DNA from: Syntrophaceae bacterium UBA2208
GTDB taxonomy: Bacteria > Desulfobacterota > BSN033 > UBA1163
Direction: 5' to 3'
Length of the DNA: 30,121 nucleotides
Assembly: GCA_002327885.1 (NCBI GenBank)
Contig: DCUS01000034.1
Location: forward strand, 3,258 to 33,378
The notes beneath the pieces are model-generated. The model made no database searches and was not told where the DNA came from. It saw only the letters and a program-made list of their open reading frames with translations. The translations under genes and the position numbers were made by a program. This document shows positions 9,635-17,601 of this stretch, one piece after another. The first letter of the stretch is position 1, and each line of letters starts with the position of its first letter.

Positions 9635-10525
9635 ATGGACTTTCTGGCAATTATCCCACAACTCCTTTCTTCCGGGATCACTATTGGGGCTATTTATGCA
9701 CTGGTGGCATTAGGGTTTGTGACCATCGCCAGAGCTTCCCAAATCATCAATTTTGCCCAAGGGGAGTTTGTTATGTTAGGGGGAATCATCACTTTCTTCC
9801 TCTTAAATGTTGTTGGGCTTCCCTATTCCATTGCCGCTTTTATCGCCATACTGATCGTCATCTTCATCGGCTTCTTGATGCATCTCTCCGTGTTTTATCC
9901 TTTACGAAAGACTTCTATTGTCATTCTCCTTATGGCCACCTTAGGAGCCTCCATATTTCTCAGCAGTGCAAGTGGCCTTATCTTCGGAACGCTGCCTAAA
10001 ACCCTTCCCCCCTTCTCCGGTGAGAGACCTCTCCAGTTACTTGGAATCTCTGTTCTTCCACAAAGCATCTGGGTCCTGGCATCCACTTTTATATTACTGA
10101 TCCTTCTCTATCTCCTTTCCCACCGCACCTTATTGGGAAAGGCGATGGAAGCCAGTTCAACGGATCCTTTGGGAGTGGATCTTTTGGGAATATCAAGAAA
10201 CCTCATGGTCTTTTTCGCCTTCGGAGTGAGTGCGGGAGTGGGAGCCATCGCTGGAATACTGGTCACCCCGATATTCTTCACCAGCTATAGTTCCGGGACG
10301 CTTTTGGGCCTCAAGGGTTTTATCGCAGCCGTCCTGGGAGGTTGGGGAAAGAATAGCGGCGCAATCCTTGGAGGTTTTGTTCTTGGAATTGTGGAATCTT
10401 TAAGCTTGGCTTTTATTCCCTCGGGTTATAAGGATGCCATTGCATTTGGAATTTTACTGCTCATCTTATACTTTAGGCCAAAAGGGATTTTGGGGTCACC
10501 TTTTATCGACAGCCGCCGATGGTAG
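9635..10525 (+). CDS. livH: Branched-chain amino acid type ABC transporter permease LivH
   Basis: This inner-membrane permease of the HAAT (Liv) family pairs with LivM. It has 296 residues with about eight hydrophobic segments and the family signature near the N-terminus (GAIYALVALGFVTIARASQIINFAQGEF, residues about 19-46). A glycine-rich cytoplasmic loop (LKGFIAAVLGGWG) serves as the ATPase contact. ATG 9635 is preferred; a TTG three codons upstream (9626) is possible, and neither has a clear Shine-Dalgarno sequence. The 72 bases after the GH57 gene show no convincing terminator or promoter. The stop overlaps the livM start by 7 bases. Substrate is not certain: Liv systems also carry other amino acids, urea or amides, and no binding protein is encoded here. 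Confidence 0.92.
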   Translation: MDFLAIIPQLLSSGITIGAIYALVALGFVTIARASQIINFAQGEFVMLGGIITFFLLNVVGLPYSIAAFIAILIVIFIGFLMHLSVFYPLRKTSIVILLMATLGASIFLSSASGLIFGTLPKTLPPFSGERPLQLLGISVLPQSIWVLASTFILLILLYLLSHRTLLGKAMEASSTDPLGVDLLGISRNLMVFFAFGVSAGVGAIAGILVTPIFFTSYSSGTLLGLKGFIAAVLGGWGKNSGAILGGFVLGIVESLSLAFIPSGYKDAIAFGILLLILYFRPKGILGSPFIDSRRW

Positions 10526-11595
10526 ACGATACAAAAAATGAATTCAGAAAGAGGGACCTCTTCTATCTGGCTCCCCTTTGGTTGCTTTCCTTAATCGCCC
10601 CCGATCCATACCTCTATCATAAAAAGGAATTTAAAAAGAAAGACCTCTTTTATCTTGGCGCAATAGGTTTGGCGCCTCTGGTCTGGTCGGACCCTCATTT
10701 CCATCATCTCATGGTTTTAGCAGGGATCTACGCCATCCTGGCCTTGGGATTAAGTCTCTTCATGGGCTATGCCGGGCAGATTTCTTTGGGGCACACTGCT
10801 TTCTTTGGAATCGGCGCTTATACCACGGCCATCCTCGTCACCCGTTATGGCGTCCCAATCTCTCTGGCTTTTTGGGCTTCGGCTCTTTCTGCGGCGGTGA
10901 TCGCTTATCTGATTGGCGGACCCATTCTCAAACTGAAAGGGTATTTCTTGGCTTTAGCGACATTGGGATTTGGAGAAATATTTTTGGTGATCCTCCGGGA
11001 ATCCACCGATCTCACCGGTGGAGTCATTGGGATATTCGGCATCCCCTGGTTCTCTGTCTCGGGGTTCTCTTTCGATACCTATCTGAAACAGTATTATCTC
11101 ATCTGGGGAGTGCTCGTCGGGTTATTCGTCTTTTCAAAAAACCTGGTTCGATCCAAAGTGGGACGTGCCCTTTTGGCTGTCGCCGCCAGCGAGGACGCCG
11201 CCTCAAGTGTTGGGATCAATGTTCCGCGGATCAAACTTGAAATTTTTGTATTGAGTGCAGCTTTTGCCGGATTGGCCGGGAGTCTTTTCGCCTCCGTCAT
11301 GTCCATCGCCAATCCCGAGACCTTCGGTCTGGCGTCCACGGTACTCATCGTGATGATGGTCATTCTGGGAGGAATGGGGAATCTCTACGGGCCTATTGCA
11401 GGAGCGATTCTGCTCACATGGCTCACCGATGTCCTAAGCCGGTATCAGGAATACAGCCTCCCCATTTACGGCGTGATTTTGATCCTATTACTCATATTTT
11501 TCCCGGAGGGTATCGGGACCCGTTTGAATATTCGGGTGATTTATCTGGTCGGTTATTGGGCGAAAAAAAAGAAGAGAGATCAAGGAAAATTCTAA
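10519..11595 (+). CDS. livM: Branched-chain amino acid type ABC transporter permease LivM, extended N-terminus
   Basis: This is the second membrane subunit of the Liv transporter. The family core begins at about residue 66 (AGIYAILALGLSLFMGYAGQISLGHTAFFGIGAYTT region), with the ATPase-contact loop later (RALLAVAASEDAASSVGIN). It has 358 residues, longer than the usual 300-330. The excess is an extra N-terminal segment: residues 8-34 resemble residues 37-63 (EFRKRDLFYL versus EFKKKDLFYL, both ending DPxxxxH). The second copy is the one that aligns with normal LivM N-termini. ATG 10519 lies inside the end of livH, with a 7-base overlap. The stop TAA overlaps the livG ATG by one base. Confidence 0.92.
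   Translation: MVDDTKNEFRKRDLFYLAPLWLLSLIAPDPYLYHKKEFKKKDLFYLGAIGLAPLVWSDPHFHHLMVLAGIYAILALGLSLFMGYAGQISLGHTAFFGIGAYTTAILVTRYGVPISLAFWASALSAAVIAYLIGGPILKLKGYFLALATLGFGEIFLVILRESTDLTGGVIGIFGIPWFSVSGFSFDTYLKQYYLIWGVLVGLFVFSKNLVRSKVGRALLAVAASEDAASSVGINVPRIKLEIFVLSAAFAGLAGSLFASVMSIANPETFGLASTVLIVMMVILGGMGNLYGPIAGAILLTWLTDVLSRYQEYSLPIYGVILILLLIFFPEGIGTRLNIRVIYLVGYWAKKKKRDQGKF
10540..10707 (+). repeat. Diverged tandem duplication in the 5' end of livM
   Basis: Two 81-base in-frame copies, 10540-10620 and 10627-10707, are offset by 87 bases. They encode 27-residue units that share 13 identical positions, starting EF(R/K)K(R/K)DLFYL and ending DP-3 residues-H. Similarity is also visible at the DNA level (for example GACCTCTTCTATCT versus GACCTCTTTTATCT). 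This fits an old tandem duplication rather than chance hydrophobic similarity. Confidence 0.8.
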
Positions 11596-12365
11596 TGTCA
11601 CTTCTCTCCATGGAAAAAATAGTAAAAGAATATGACGGGGTCACTGCTCTCGATCGGATTTCACTAAGAGTGGAACGTGGAAGCATCAAGGGATTAATCG
11701 GACCCAACGGCGCTGGAAAAAGCACCCTCTTCCATCTGATCAGTGGTGTGGAAAAGCCTGATTCGGGGAAAATCTATTTTAAAGGGAAAGACATCACCTC
11801 TATGGCGCCACACGAAATATCATCCCTTGGAATGGGGAGAACCTTCCAGACTCTTCAGGTATGGGGAAACATGACGGTGGTCGAAAACATTATGGCCGGG
11901 ATGAATCGAAGGCTGAAAGGGGGGTTGTTCTCGTATGGGTTCCGGCTCCCCTGGATCAGAAGGTCGGAAAAAGAAGCCCTGATGGAAGCCAAGGAGATCC
12001 TGAACGCCATGGGTTTGCTCGGCAAATGGGAATCCATGGCTTCCCAGCTTCCCTACGGCAAGCAAAAACTCCTGGAATTGGGCCGGGCCCTCGCCATGAA
12101 ACCCGACCTTCTCCTCCTGGACGAACCCGCCTCCGGACTGACTTTGACTGAAATGCGGCAGATTTCAGAGCAACTTTTACAGATCAGACGGGATGGGGTG
12201 ACCATCTTCATCGTGGAGCATCACATGGGGATGGTGATGGAGATAGCGGATGAGATAGCGGTTCTTCACAATGGCAAGCTCATGGTTGAGGGAGCCCCGG
12301 AGGCAGTGAAAAGGAATCCAGAGGTGATGGAGGCCTATTTAACCCGGCGCCCCCCGAACGAATGA
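11595..12365 (+). CDS. livG: Branched-chain amino acid type ABC transporter ATP-binding protein LivG
   Basis: LivG is one of the two cytoplasmic ATPases of the transporter. ATG 11595 overlaps the livM stop (TAATG) and follows AAGGA at 11582, giving 256 residues. A longer open frame reaching back to 11418 lies inside livM and is not used. Walker A is GPNGAGKST. The signature loop is LPYGKQK, the relaxed form common in LivG. Walker B is LLLLDEP, and the H-loop is IVEHHMG. The Liv-type insert around GMGRTFQTLQVWGNMTVVENI is present. The C-terminus ends soon after the LivG tail (VEGAPEAVKRNPEVMEAYL). Confidence 0.95.
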   Translation: MSLLSMEKIVKEYDGVTALDRISLRVERGSIKGLIGPNGAGKSTLFHLISGVEKPDSGKIYFKGKDITSMAPHEISSLGMGRTFQTLQVWGNMTVVENIMAGMNRRLKGGLFSYGFRLPWIRRSEKEALMEAKEILNAMGLLGKWESMASQLPYGKQKLLELGRALAMKPDLLLLDEPASGLTLTEMRQISEQLLQIRRDGVTIFIVEHHMGMVMEIADEIAVLHNGKLMVEGAPEAVKRNPEVMEAYLTRRPPNE

Positions 12366-12374
12366 GGCAGACGG

Positions 12375-13091
12375 ATGCTTAAGATAAAAAAGTTGACTGT
12401 CCAATACGGGCCTCTGCCCGCATTATATGAAATCTCTCTGGAGGTTAAACAGGGAGAAATTGTCACCCTCTTAGGACCCAATGGGGCGGGTAAGACGACT
12501 CTTTTACTTACCCTTTCTGGAATTTTAAAGACCACCCAGGGAAGAATTATTTTCGAAGGAGAAGATATTGCCAACCTGAATCCTCATCAGATCGTCTCCA
12601 GAGGAATCGGACATGTCCCCCAGGGACGCCATATTTTCCCTACTCTTTCTGTCATCGATAACCTTATGTTGGGTGCCTACCTTCATCGGAATCAAAAGGA
12701 TGAGATAAAAAAAGATTTGGAGTGGATTTATCAGCTCCTCCCCGTCCTCAAAGAGAGATCCCACCAAAGAGCCGGGACCCTCAGCGGAGGGGAGCAGCAG
12801 ATGCTCTCCATCGGAAGGGCGATCATGGGACGCCCTAAACTCTTGTTGCTGGATGAACCTTCCTTGGGATTGGCTCCCCGTTTAATGGATGAACTTTTCG
12901 CCACATTTAGGGAAATGAATCGAAAGGGGCTCACCCTCCTTATCGTAGAGCAAGAAATTCATCTCTCCTTAAGTATTTCCAAACGTGGATATCTCTTAAG
13001 AAACGGCCGCGTCATCAAGGAGGGATCAGCATCAAACCTGATGGAGATTCGGGATAAGCAAATTGACACCTATTCTTTCTCAATATTATAA
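12375..13091 (+). CDS. livF: Branched-chain amino acid type ABC transporter ATP-binding protein LivF
   Basis: LivF is the second ATPase, forming a heterodimer with LivG. It has 238 residues, the normal length. Walker A is GPNGAGKTT, the signature LSGGEQQML, Walker B LLLLDEP and the H-loop VEQE, in which Gln-Glu replaces the usual His as is common in LivF. The start ATG 12375 lies nine bases after the livG stop with GAGG upstream. It completes the H-M-G-F order typical of Liv operons. A livK-type binding protein gene is absent between 9563 and 13836. Confidence 0.95.
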   Translation: MLKIKKLTVQYGPLPALYEISLEVKQGEIVTLLGPNGAGKTTLLLTLSGILKTTQGRIIFEGEDIANLNPHQIVSRGIGHVPQGRHIFPTLSVIDNLMLGAYLHRNQKDEIKKDLEWIYQLLPVLKERSHQRAGTLSGGEQQMLSIGRAIMGRPKLLLLDEPSLGLAPRLMDELFATFREMNRKGLTLLIVEQEIHLSLSISKRGYLLRNGRVIKEGSASNLMEIRDKQIDTYSFSIL

Positions 13092-13113
13092 TGAAAATTC
13101 TAAATAACCTAAG

Positions 13114-13836
13114 ATGTATGAAAAACGAATTTACCGAAATTTGATCAAAACCGATGACCTCGTTAAATTTGAGGTCATGGTCAAGGAAACGGATCTTCTT
13201 GTTCGGGCAGAAAGGGACCTCTCCAAAGAGACCCGGGAATCCGTATTAAAATACCGTCATCAGATTGAAACATATATCGCCGTAAAACCTGAATTCCAGA
13301 TTAGCTTAATCCCTTTAAAGAATGACCCTTACGCTCCTGAAATTGTCAAAGAAATGATCCAATCCTCTCAATTAGCCCATGTCGGCCCGATGGCTGCTGT
13401 CGCCGGAGCCATGGCAGAATGGGTATCAAAAGACTTGCTTCAACTCTCAGGAGAGTTGCTTGTTGAAAATGGCGGGGATATCTATCTGGCCACCTCGAAG
13501 GAACGTACCGTCGGGATTTACGCAGGGGAGTCTTCCCTCAGCCTTAAAATAGGGATTGTGATCAAACCCGAAGAAACCCCTCTCGGCATCTGCACCTCTT
13601 CAGGAACGGTGGGGCCCTCCCTCAGTTTTGGAAAAGCAAGTGCTGTGTGTATACTCGCTAAATCTTCCACGTTGGCGGATGCCGCCGCAACAGCGGTTGG
13701 AAACATCGTAAAGGAGAAGAAGGATATCGAATTGGGTCTCGAAAGGGGAAGAGCGATCACAGGGGTTTTGGGAACACTCGTCATTATTGGGGAAAAGATG
13801 GGGGTCTGGGGGAATGTCAAGCTGACCCAGCTCTAA
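13114..13836 (+). CDS. UPF0280 family protein (ApbE-like superfamily)
   Basis: This 240-residue soluble protein matches the UPF0280 family (COG2122), related in fold to FAD:protein FMN transferase ApbE but of unknown function. Recognisable family blocks are AHVGPMAAVAGAMAEWV, VENGGDIYL and ICTSSGTVGPSLSFGKA, followed by LADAAATAVGN, which resembles the ApbE flavin- and metal-binding region. It lies 22 bases after livF, in the same direction, and may be co-transcribed. No good Shine-Dalgarno precedes ATG 13114. A flavin-transfer role should not be assumed. Confidence 0.85.
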   Translation: MYEKRIYRNLIKTDDLVKFEVMVKETDLLVRAERDLSKETRESVLKYRHQIETYIAVKPEFQISLIPLKNDPYAPEIVKEMIQSSQLAHVGPMAAVAGAMAEWVSKDLLQLSGELLVENGGDIYLATSKERTVGIYAGESSLSLKIGIVIKPEETPLGICTSSGTVGPSLSFGKASAVCILAKSSTLADAAATAVGNIVKEKKDIELGLERGRAITGVLGTLVIIGEKMGVWGNVKLTQL

Positions 13837-13886
13837 ATAGGATGCTCCCCGTCGCCTGCCATATGTTGAGAGGAGCCCAATGACCC

Positions 13887-15239
13887 GTGGATTCTATGCC
13901 ACCTAAGTCTATGACAACGATTTCCATCGCCACTCTCGGATGCAAAGTGAACCAGTTCGAGTCTGAGGCTCTCATGGATACTTTAAAACAGAAGGGGTAT
14001 GCCCTCGCCCCTTTTGAAGAGGGGGCGGATATCACGATTATCAATACATGTACCGTTACCCACCGGGCTGATTTTCAATCAAGGCAGTTGATCCGAAGAG
14101 CTTTACGATCCAATCCAAAATCAATGATCATCGTAACCGGATGTTATTCACAGGTGGACCCAAATGCCTTTTTAAAAATGAAAGGGGTAAGGTATATTTT
14201 AGGGAATAGAGAAAAAAACCAGATCCCCGACCTTCTCTCCTTAATGCAAAGAGACGAATTTCCAAAGGTTCAAGTGGGCAATATTCAGAAGGAAAGTCTC
14301 TTTTCCGAAATCCCTCTTCATTCTTTTCATCGTCACACCCGGGCCTTCTTAAAAATTCAGGATGGATGCGATGGTCGTTGCTCCTATTGCATTGTTCCCT
14401 ATGCGAGGGGCCCATCAAGGAGCCTTCCACCGGAAAGGGTGTTAGAAAATCTAACGACGATGAAAGGGAAGGGATTTAAAGAGGTGGTCCTGACAGGCAT
14501 TCACCTGGGCGCCTATGGACTGGACCTCCACCCTCCCTTCCCTTTGAAAAAACTAATGGGGCAACTGGAGAAAAAGGAAACACCGGATCGGATTCGGCTC
14601 AGTTCTATGGAGCCAGGGGATTTCTCTCAAGAACTTATTTCCGTTCTCTCTCAATCGAGAAAGATCTGTCCCCACCTTCACATTTCCATCCAGAGCGGAG
14701 ACGATGAGATATTGAAAAAGATGAACAGAGACTATGACCGTTCCTTCCTCTCCAGGCTCATCCAGGAACTCCACGGGAGAAACCCAAATCTCTCCATCGG
14801 GGCAGATGTGATTGTAGGATTTCCCGGGGAGACCGAACTGAATTTTAGTCATACCTATGAACTGGTGGAATCTCTGCCCATCTCCTATCTCCATGTCTTT
14901 CCCTTTTCTCGTAGAAAAGGAACGCCTGCCAGCCAGGCTCCTCAGGGGGTGGATGAGAAAGAGATCAGGAGAAGAGCCGAGATCATGAGAGCGTTAGGAA
15001 AAAAGAAACGCCAGGCTTACTACCAACTGTTTCTCAACCAGGAACTAAGCGTCCTCGTCGAGGACCGGAAAGAAAAAGGAACCGGAAGATGGAAAGGCCT
15101 TTCCCGAAACTACATCCCGGTCCTTCTCAACCATCAAAACGGAACCAATGAATATGAGGATTGGGTCAATCAGGAATGGTCCGTGAGGGTGACCGAATTG
15201 ACCGAGAAATCTGTCATCGGAAAAGTTGTGGAGAAATAG
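13887..15239 (+). CDS. mtaB: tRNA (N6-threonylcarbamoyladenosine37) methylthiotransferase MtaB
   Basis: MtaB adds a methylthio group to t6A37 of ANN-decoding tRNAs using radical SAM chemistry and two [4Fe-4S] clusters. The UPF0004 domain supplies C19 (TLGCKVNQFES), C55 (NTCTVT) and C86 (VTGCYSQ). The radical SAM cluster is C161-C165-C168 (DGCDGRCSYC). A TRAM domain follows at about residues 375-445. The LGCKVNQ(F/Y)ES signature separates MtaB from MiaB and RimO. The GTG start at 13887 is preceded by AGGAG at 13871. ATG 13896 and ATG 13911 are alternatives that lose few residues and no motif. 450 residues is normal. Its stop lies just before the rnc start. Confidence 0.93.
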   Translation: MDSMPPKSMTTISIATLGCKVNQFESEALMDTLKQKGYALAPFEEGADITIINTCTVTHRADFQSRQLIRRALRSNPKSMIIVTGCYSQVDPNAFLKMKGVRYILGNREKNQIPDLLSLMQRDEFPKVQVGNIQKESLFSEIPLHSFHRHTRAFLKIQDGCDGRCSYCIVPYARGPSRSLPPERVLENLTTMKGKGFKEVVLTGIHLGAYGLDLHPPFPLKKLMGQLEKKETPDRIRLSSMEPGDFSQELISVLSQSRKICPHLHISIQSGDDEILKKMNRDYDRSFLSRLIQELHGRNPNLSIGADVIVGFPGETELNFSHTYELVESLPISYLHVFPFSRRKGTPASQAPQGVDEKEIRRRAEIMRALGKKKRQAYYQLFLNQELSVLVEDRKEKGTGRWKGLSRNYIPVLLNHQNGTNEYEDWVNQEWSVRVTELTEKSVIGKVVEK

Positions 15240-15240
15240 T

Positions 15241-15969
15241 GTGGACGAAGCAAGGGTGGCAACTTTAAAAGAATTGGAAGAGCGCCTGGGGTATCGTTTC
15301 ATAGAGATTAAATGGCTCGATCAGGCTTTCACTCATAAATCATATATTTATGAAACCAATCATCCGGAAAAGATCGCCAATGAGGTTTTAGAATTTCTTG
15401 GAGATTCCGTCCTGAGCCTCGCTGTCAGTCACCTTCTCCTCAATAAATTTCCTGAAGCTCATGAAGGGACACTTTCCATGATGAGATCCCAACTGGTTAA
15501 AGGAAGTTCCCTCGCCGCCCTTTTTAAAGAACTTCAGTTTGAAGGCTATCTCCTTCTCGGAAAAAGCCAACAGTTAAATAAAGGGACAGAAAAATTCTCC
15601 ATCCTGGCGAATGCCTATGAGGCCGTGATCGGGGCCATTTTCATGGATGCGGGATTTAATCGGGCGCTTGAGATCATCCGGCAACATTTTGAACCCTATC
15701 TTCAAACCAAAACCCCATCCGTGCTATTGGATGATTTTAAAAGTCTTCTCCAAATCTATTCCCAGCAATCTCATCGGCAATCGCCTCAATATCGAGTCGT
15801 CCAGGAGTCAGGACCGGATCATGACAAACAGTTTCAGGCATCTGTGACGATCGCCGGGGAGGTAAAAGGTCTGGGATGGGGAAAAAGCAAGAAAGAGGCA
15901 GAACAAGACGCTGCAAAAAATGCCTTAGAGAGTTTAAATGACAATAACCAAATCCCAAATTCCAAATAA
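15241..15969 (+). CDS. rnc: Ribonuclease III
   Basis: RNase III cleaves double-stranded RNA in rRNA and mRNA processing. GTG 15241 follows GGAG (15230-15233) with 7-base spacing and gives 242 residues. The RIIID domain has the signature NEVLEFLGDSVLS (E48, E51, D55). The second metal-ligand region reads ILANAYEAVIG, so Asn (N124) stands where E. coli has D114; E127 is conserved. A dsRBD spans about residues 165-236. The final residues, about DNNQIPNSK, are encoded by the left arm of an AT-rich inverted repeat that runs past the stop, so the natural end was probably a few residues earlier. The mtaB stop is two bases upstream. Confidence 0.94.
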   Translation: MDEARVATLKELEERLGYRFIEIKWLDQAFTHKSYIYETNHPEKIANEVLEFLGDSVLSLAVSHLLLNKFPEAHEGTLSMMRSQLVKGSSLAALFKELQFEGYLLLGKSQQLNKGTEKFSILANAYEAVIGAIFMDAGFNRALEIIRQHFEPYLQTKTPSVLLDDFKSLLQIYSQQSHRQSPQYRVVQESGPDHDKQFQASVTIAGEVKGLGWGKSKKEAEQDAAKNALESLNDNNQIPNSK

Positions 15970-16064
15970 ATTCCAATTATCAATAACCAAACAATTTTGG
16001 GGTATTTGAATTTGGCTATTGGTTATTATTTGATGATTGGTGCTTGGAATTTGGTGATTATCAA
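15942..16064. repeat. AT-rich nested inverted-repeat element between rnc and the radical SAM gene
   Basis: Two perfect arm pairs are nested: CCAAATTCCAA (15955-15965) with TTGGAATTTGG (16044-16054), and AATAACCAA (15982-15990) with TTGGTTATT (16019-16027). Looser pairing lies around them. The element begins inside the last codons of rnc and ends just before ATG 16080. The composition (runs of CCAAAT/ATTTGG) is unlike the flanking coding DNA. It resembles short dispersed repeats found in some bacterial genomes and could fold as a long RNA hairpin that separates the two genes. There is no coding potential of its own. Confidence 0.75.
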
Positions 16065-16079
16065 TTTATAACGTCAGCC

Positions 16080-17126
16080 ATGGCTCCACTGATCATTCCT
16101 ATTTTTCTCCCCCATCTGGGTTGCCATGAGCGCTGTCTCTTCTGCAATCAGAGGGCAGGCTCTCAGGGCCCCCCCTCTCCTTCCGCCGTCAGAAGCTCTA
16201 TTGAAACCTCTCTCATTGGGATTCCTTACGATAAGAAAAATAGGGAAAAACAGGTTGCTTTTTATGGAGGAAGTTTCACTGCAATTCCCGAGGAAGATCA
16301 GCTTCGATATCTGAAAACAGTCCAACCTTTCCTGTCCGATGGTTTGGTCGATTCGATTCGGATTTCTACCCGGCCCGACGCCTTGGATGAAGAGATCCTT
16401 TCCCGGCTCAAAGCGTATGGCGTGAAGACGTTTGAGATTGGAGTGCAATCCATGATTGATGAAGTCCTCTTCCTCTCCAGGAGAGGACATGGTGCAAAAG
16501 ATACGGTGGATGCGACTCGACGATTAATACAACAGGGCTTCGAGGTGGGACTTCAGTTGATGATCGGCCTTCCTGGGGATTCCTGCGATCGTTTTCTCCA
16601 AACCCTTGATCGGGTCATTGAACTCAAACCTGATTTTGTTAGGATTCATCCCACGCTCGTGCTCAAAGGCGCTCCTCTTGAAACCCTTTGGAGGGGGGGA
16701 GGGTATTTACCTTTGTCGTTGGATGAGGCGATTGAATGGCTTAAAAGAGGGATGCTTAAATTGGAACAATCATCCGTCTCGGTATCTCGAATTGGGCTTC
16801 AGCCAACCCGGGAGTTGGAAAGAGATTATCTCGCAGGGCCCTATCATCCTGCACTTCACCAACTCGTCGACTCTTCAATCTTTTTTGACATGGCCACTTC
16901 GCTTCTCCGGATCTTCCAGAAAAACGGGCGAGCCTTATTCCGATGTCATCCCAAAGAGTTCTCGAACCTGAGAGGTCAGAGGAATGAAAATATTTTAAGG
17001 CTGAAGAAGCATTTCAAACTGAGAGAGATCTTTATCGAAGGGAGACAGGAGTACCCGCGAGGCGACCTCGGGCTTCAAACCCAAGAAGGAGAGATCACAA
17101 TCCGTCGAAGGTCTCTTGTTTTTTAG
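16080..17126 (+). CDS. Radical SAM protein, Elp3-like (bacterial, no acetyltransferase domain)
   Basis: This 348-residue protein has a radical SAM cluster C15-C19-C22 in PHLGCHERCLFCNQ, a glycine motif FYGGSFT, and blocks typical of the Elp3/HemN-type SAM fold (IRISTRPDALD, FEIGVQSM, GLQLMIGLPGDS). It resembles the bacterial Elp3-like radical SAM proteins often located beside rnc. Unlike Elp3 it lacks a C-terminal GNAT domain, and its substrate is unknown. ATG 16080 is chosen because upstream in-frame codons (from TTG 16044) derive from the inverted repeat. No Shine-Dalgarno precedes the ATG, so the repeat may have replaced the native leader. It is convergent with the DUF202 gene. Confidence 0.85.
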   Translation: MAPLIIPIFLPHLGCHERCLFCNQRAGSQGPPSPSAVRSSIETSLIGIPYDKKNREKQVAFYGGSFTAIPEEDQLRYLKTVQPFLSDGLVDSIRISTRPDALDEEILSRLKAYGVKTFEIGVQSMIDEVLFLSRRGHGAKDTVDATRRLIQQGFEVGLQLMIGLPGDSCDRFLQTLDRVIELKPDFVRIHPTLVLKGAPLETLWRGGGYLPLSLDEAIEWLKRGMLKLEQSSVSVSRIGLQPTRELERDYLAGPYHPALHQLVDSSIFFDMATSLLRIFQKNGRALFRCHPKEFSNLRGQRNENILRLKKHFKLREIFIEGRQEYPRGDLGLQTQEGEITIRRRSLVF

Positions 17127-17180
17127 AAAATGTGTTCCACGGCTCCTAAAAGAATGCCGGGTGCGTCAAAAGTGAGGCGC

Positions 17181-17525
17181 TTAAGTCACCTTCTCACCTT
17201 GATCTGGCTCGGCCTGTTCTCGTATGGCTTCATATTGGCTGAGAGTTTCACGTAGGGTGCGAATGGACTGATCCATCTTTCGGTATCTTAAGACACCTAA
17301 GATCCCGACAGCGAGACCAAGGAGGATGCAAAAAACCCCGATGTAGGGAAGCATGCCTGTGTCAAAAAAATGGAGAAACGTTACCCCAACAATGAAGAGG
17401 GTCAGCGCCCCGCGAAGATACGCCAAGATGGTTCGCTCGTTCGCCAGGAGGGTGCGGTCAATAGCGAGTTCATCTCGCAAGATAAGTTCCTTATGCTGGA
17501 ACCGCTTATAGGGATTCCCTGTCAT
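17181..17525 (-). CDS. DUF202 family inner-membrane protein
   Basis: This 114-residue protein matches DUF202 (YidH-like; related to the membrane domain of yeast Vtc1). Its hallmark is LANERTILAYLRGAL at about residues 27-41. Two hydrophobic segments follow, about 39-55 and 59-81, and then a charged tail with coiled-coil character (about 84-108). Function in bacteria is unknown. ATG 17525 has AAAGGAA six bases upstream on the minus strand. It is transcribed toward the radical SAM gene. The 54 bases between the two genes contain no clear terminator. Confidence 0.85.
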   Translation of the reverse strand: MTGNPYKRFQHKELILRDELAIDRTLLANERTILAYLRGALTLFIVGVTFLHFFDTGMLPYIGVFCILLGLAVGILGVLRYRKMDQSIRTLRETLSQYEAIREQAEPDQGEKVT

Positions 17526-17594
17526 GGTTGTTCCTTTCTATGGTCGGCAGAGTTGAGGGGGCGCTGTCCTTTTGGCGTTTCGATCGAATGATTT

Positions 17595-17601
17595 GTTAGG
17601 C
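17595..17601 (-). other. Possible attC core site (R'') remnant at the mazF stop
   Basis: On the minus strand GCCTAAC fits the integron R'' consensus RYYYAAC exactly and overlaps the mazF stop codon. The bases that follow (AAATCATTCGA) also resemble common attC starts. No matching GTTRRRY core is seen before the DUF202 gene, so if real this is half of a decayed site. A seven-base match alone is weak, and four of the bases are also coding or stop bases. Confidence 0.25.

Noticed and set aside
11418..11594. 59-codon upstream extension of livG
   Set aside because: Lies inside livM; the ABC domain begins right after ATG 11595.
13880..13906. Eight-codon ATG frame with close AGGAG just before mtaB
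   Set aside because: Too short to separate from chance; the AGGAG more likely serves the mtaB GTG, and no attenuator structure is visible.
17127..17180. Possible bidirectional terminator between the radical SAM and DUF202 genes
   Set aside because: Only weak GC pairings and no stem followed by a T-run on either strand.
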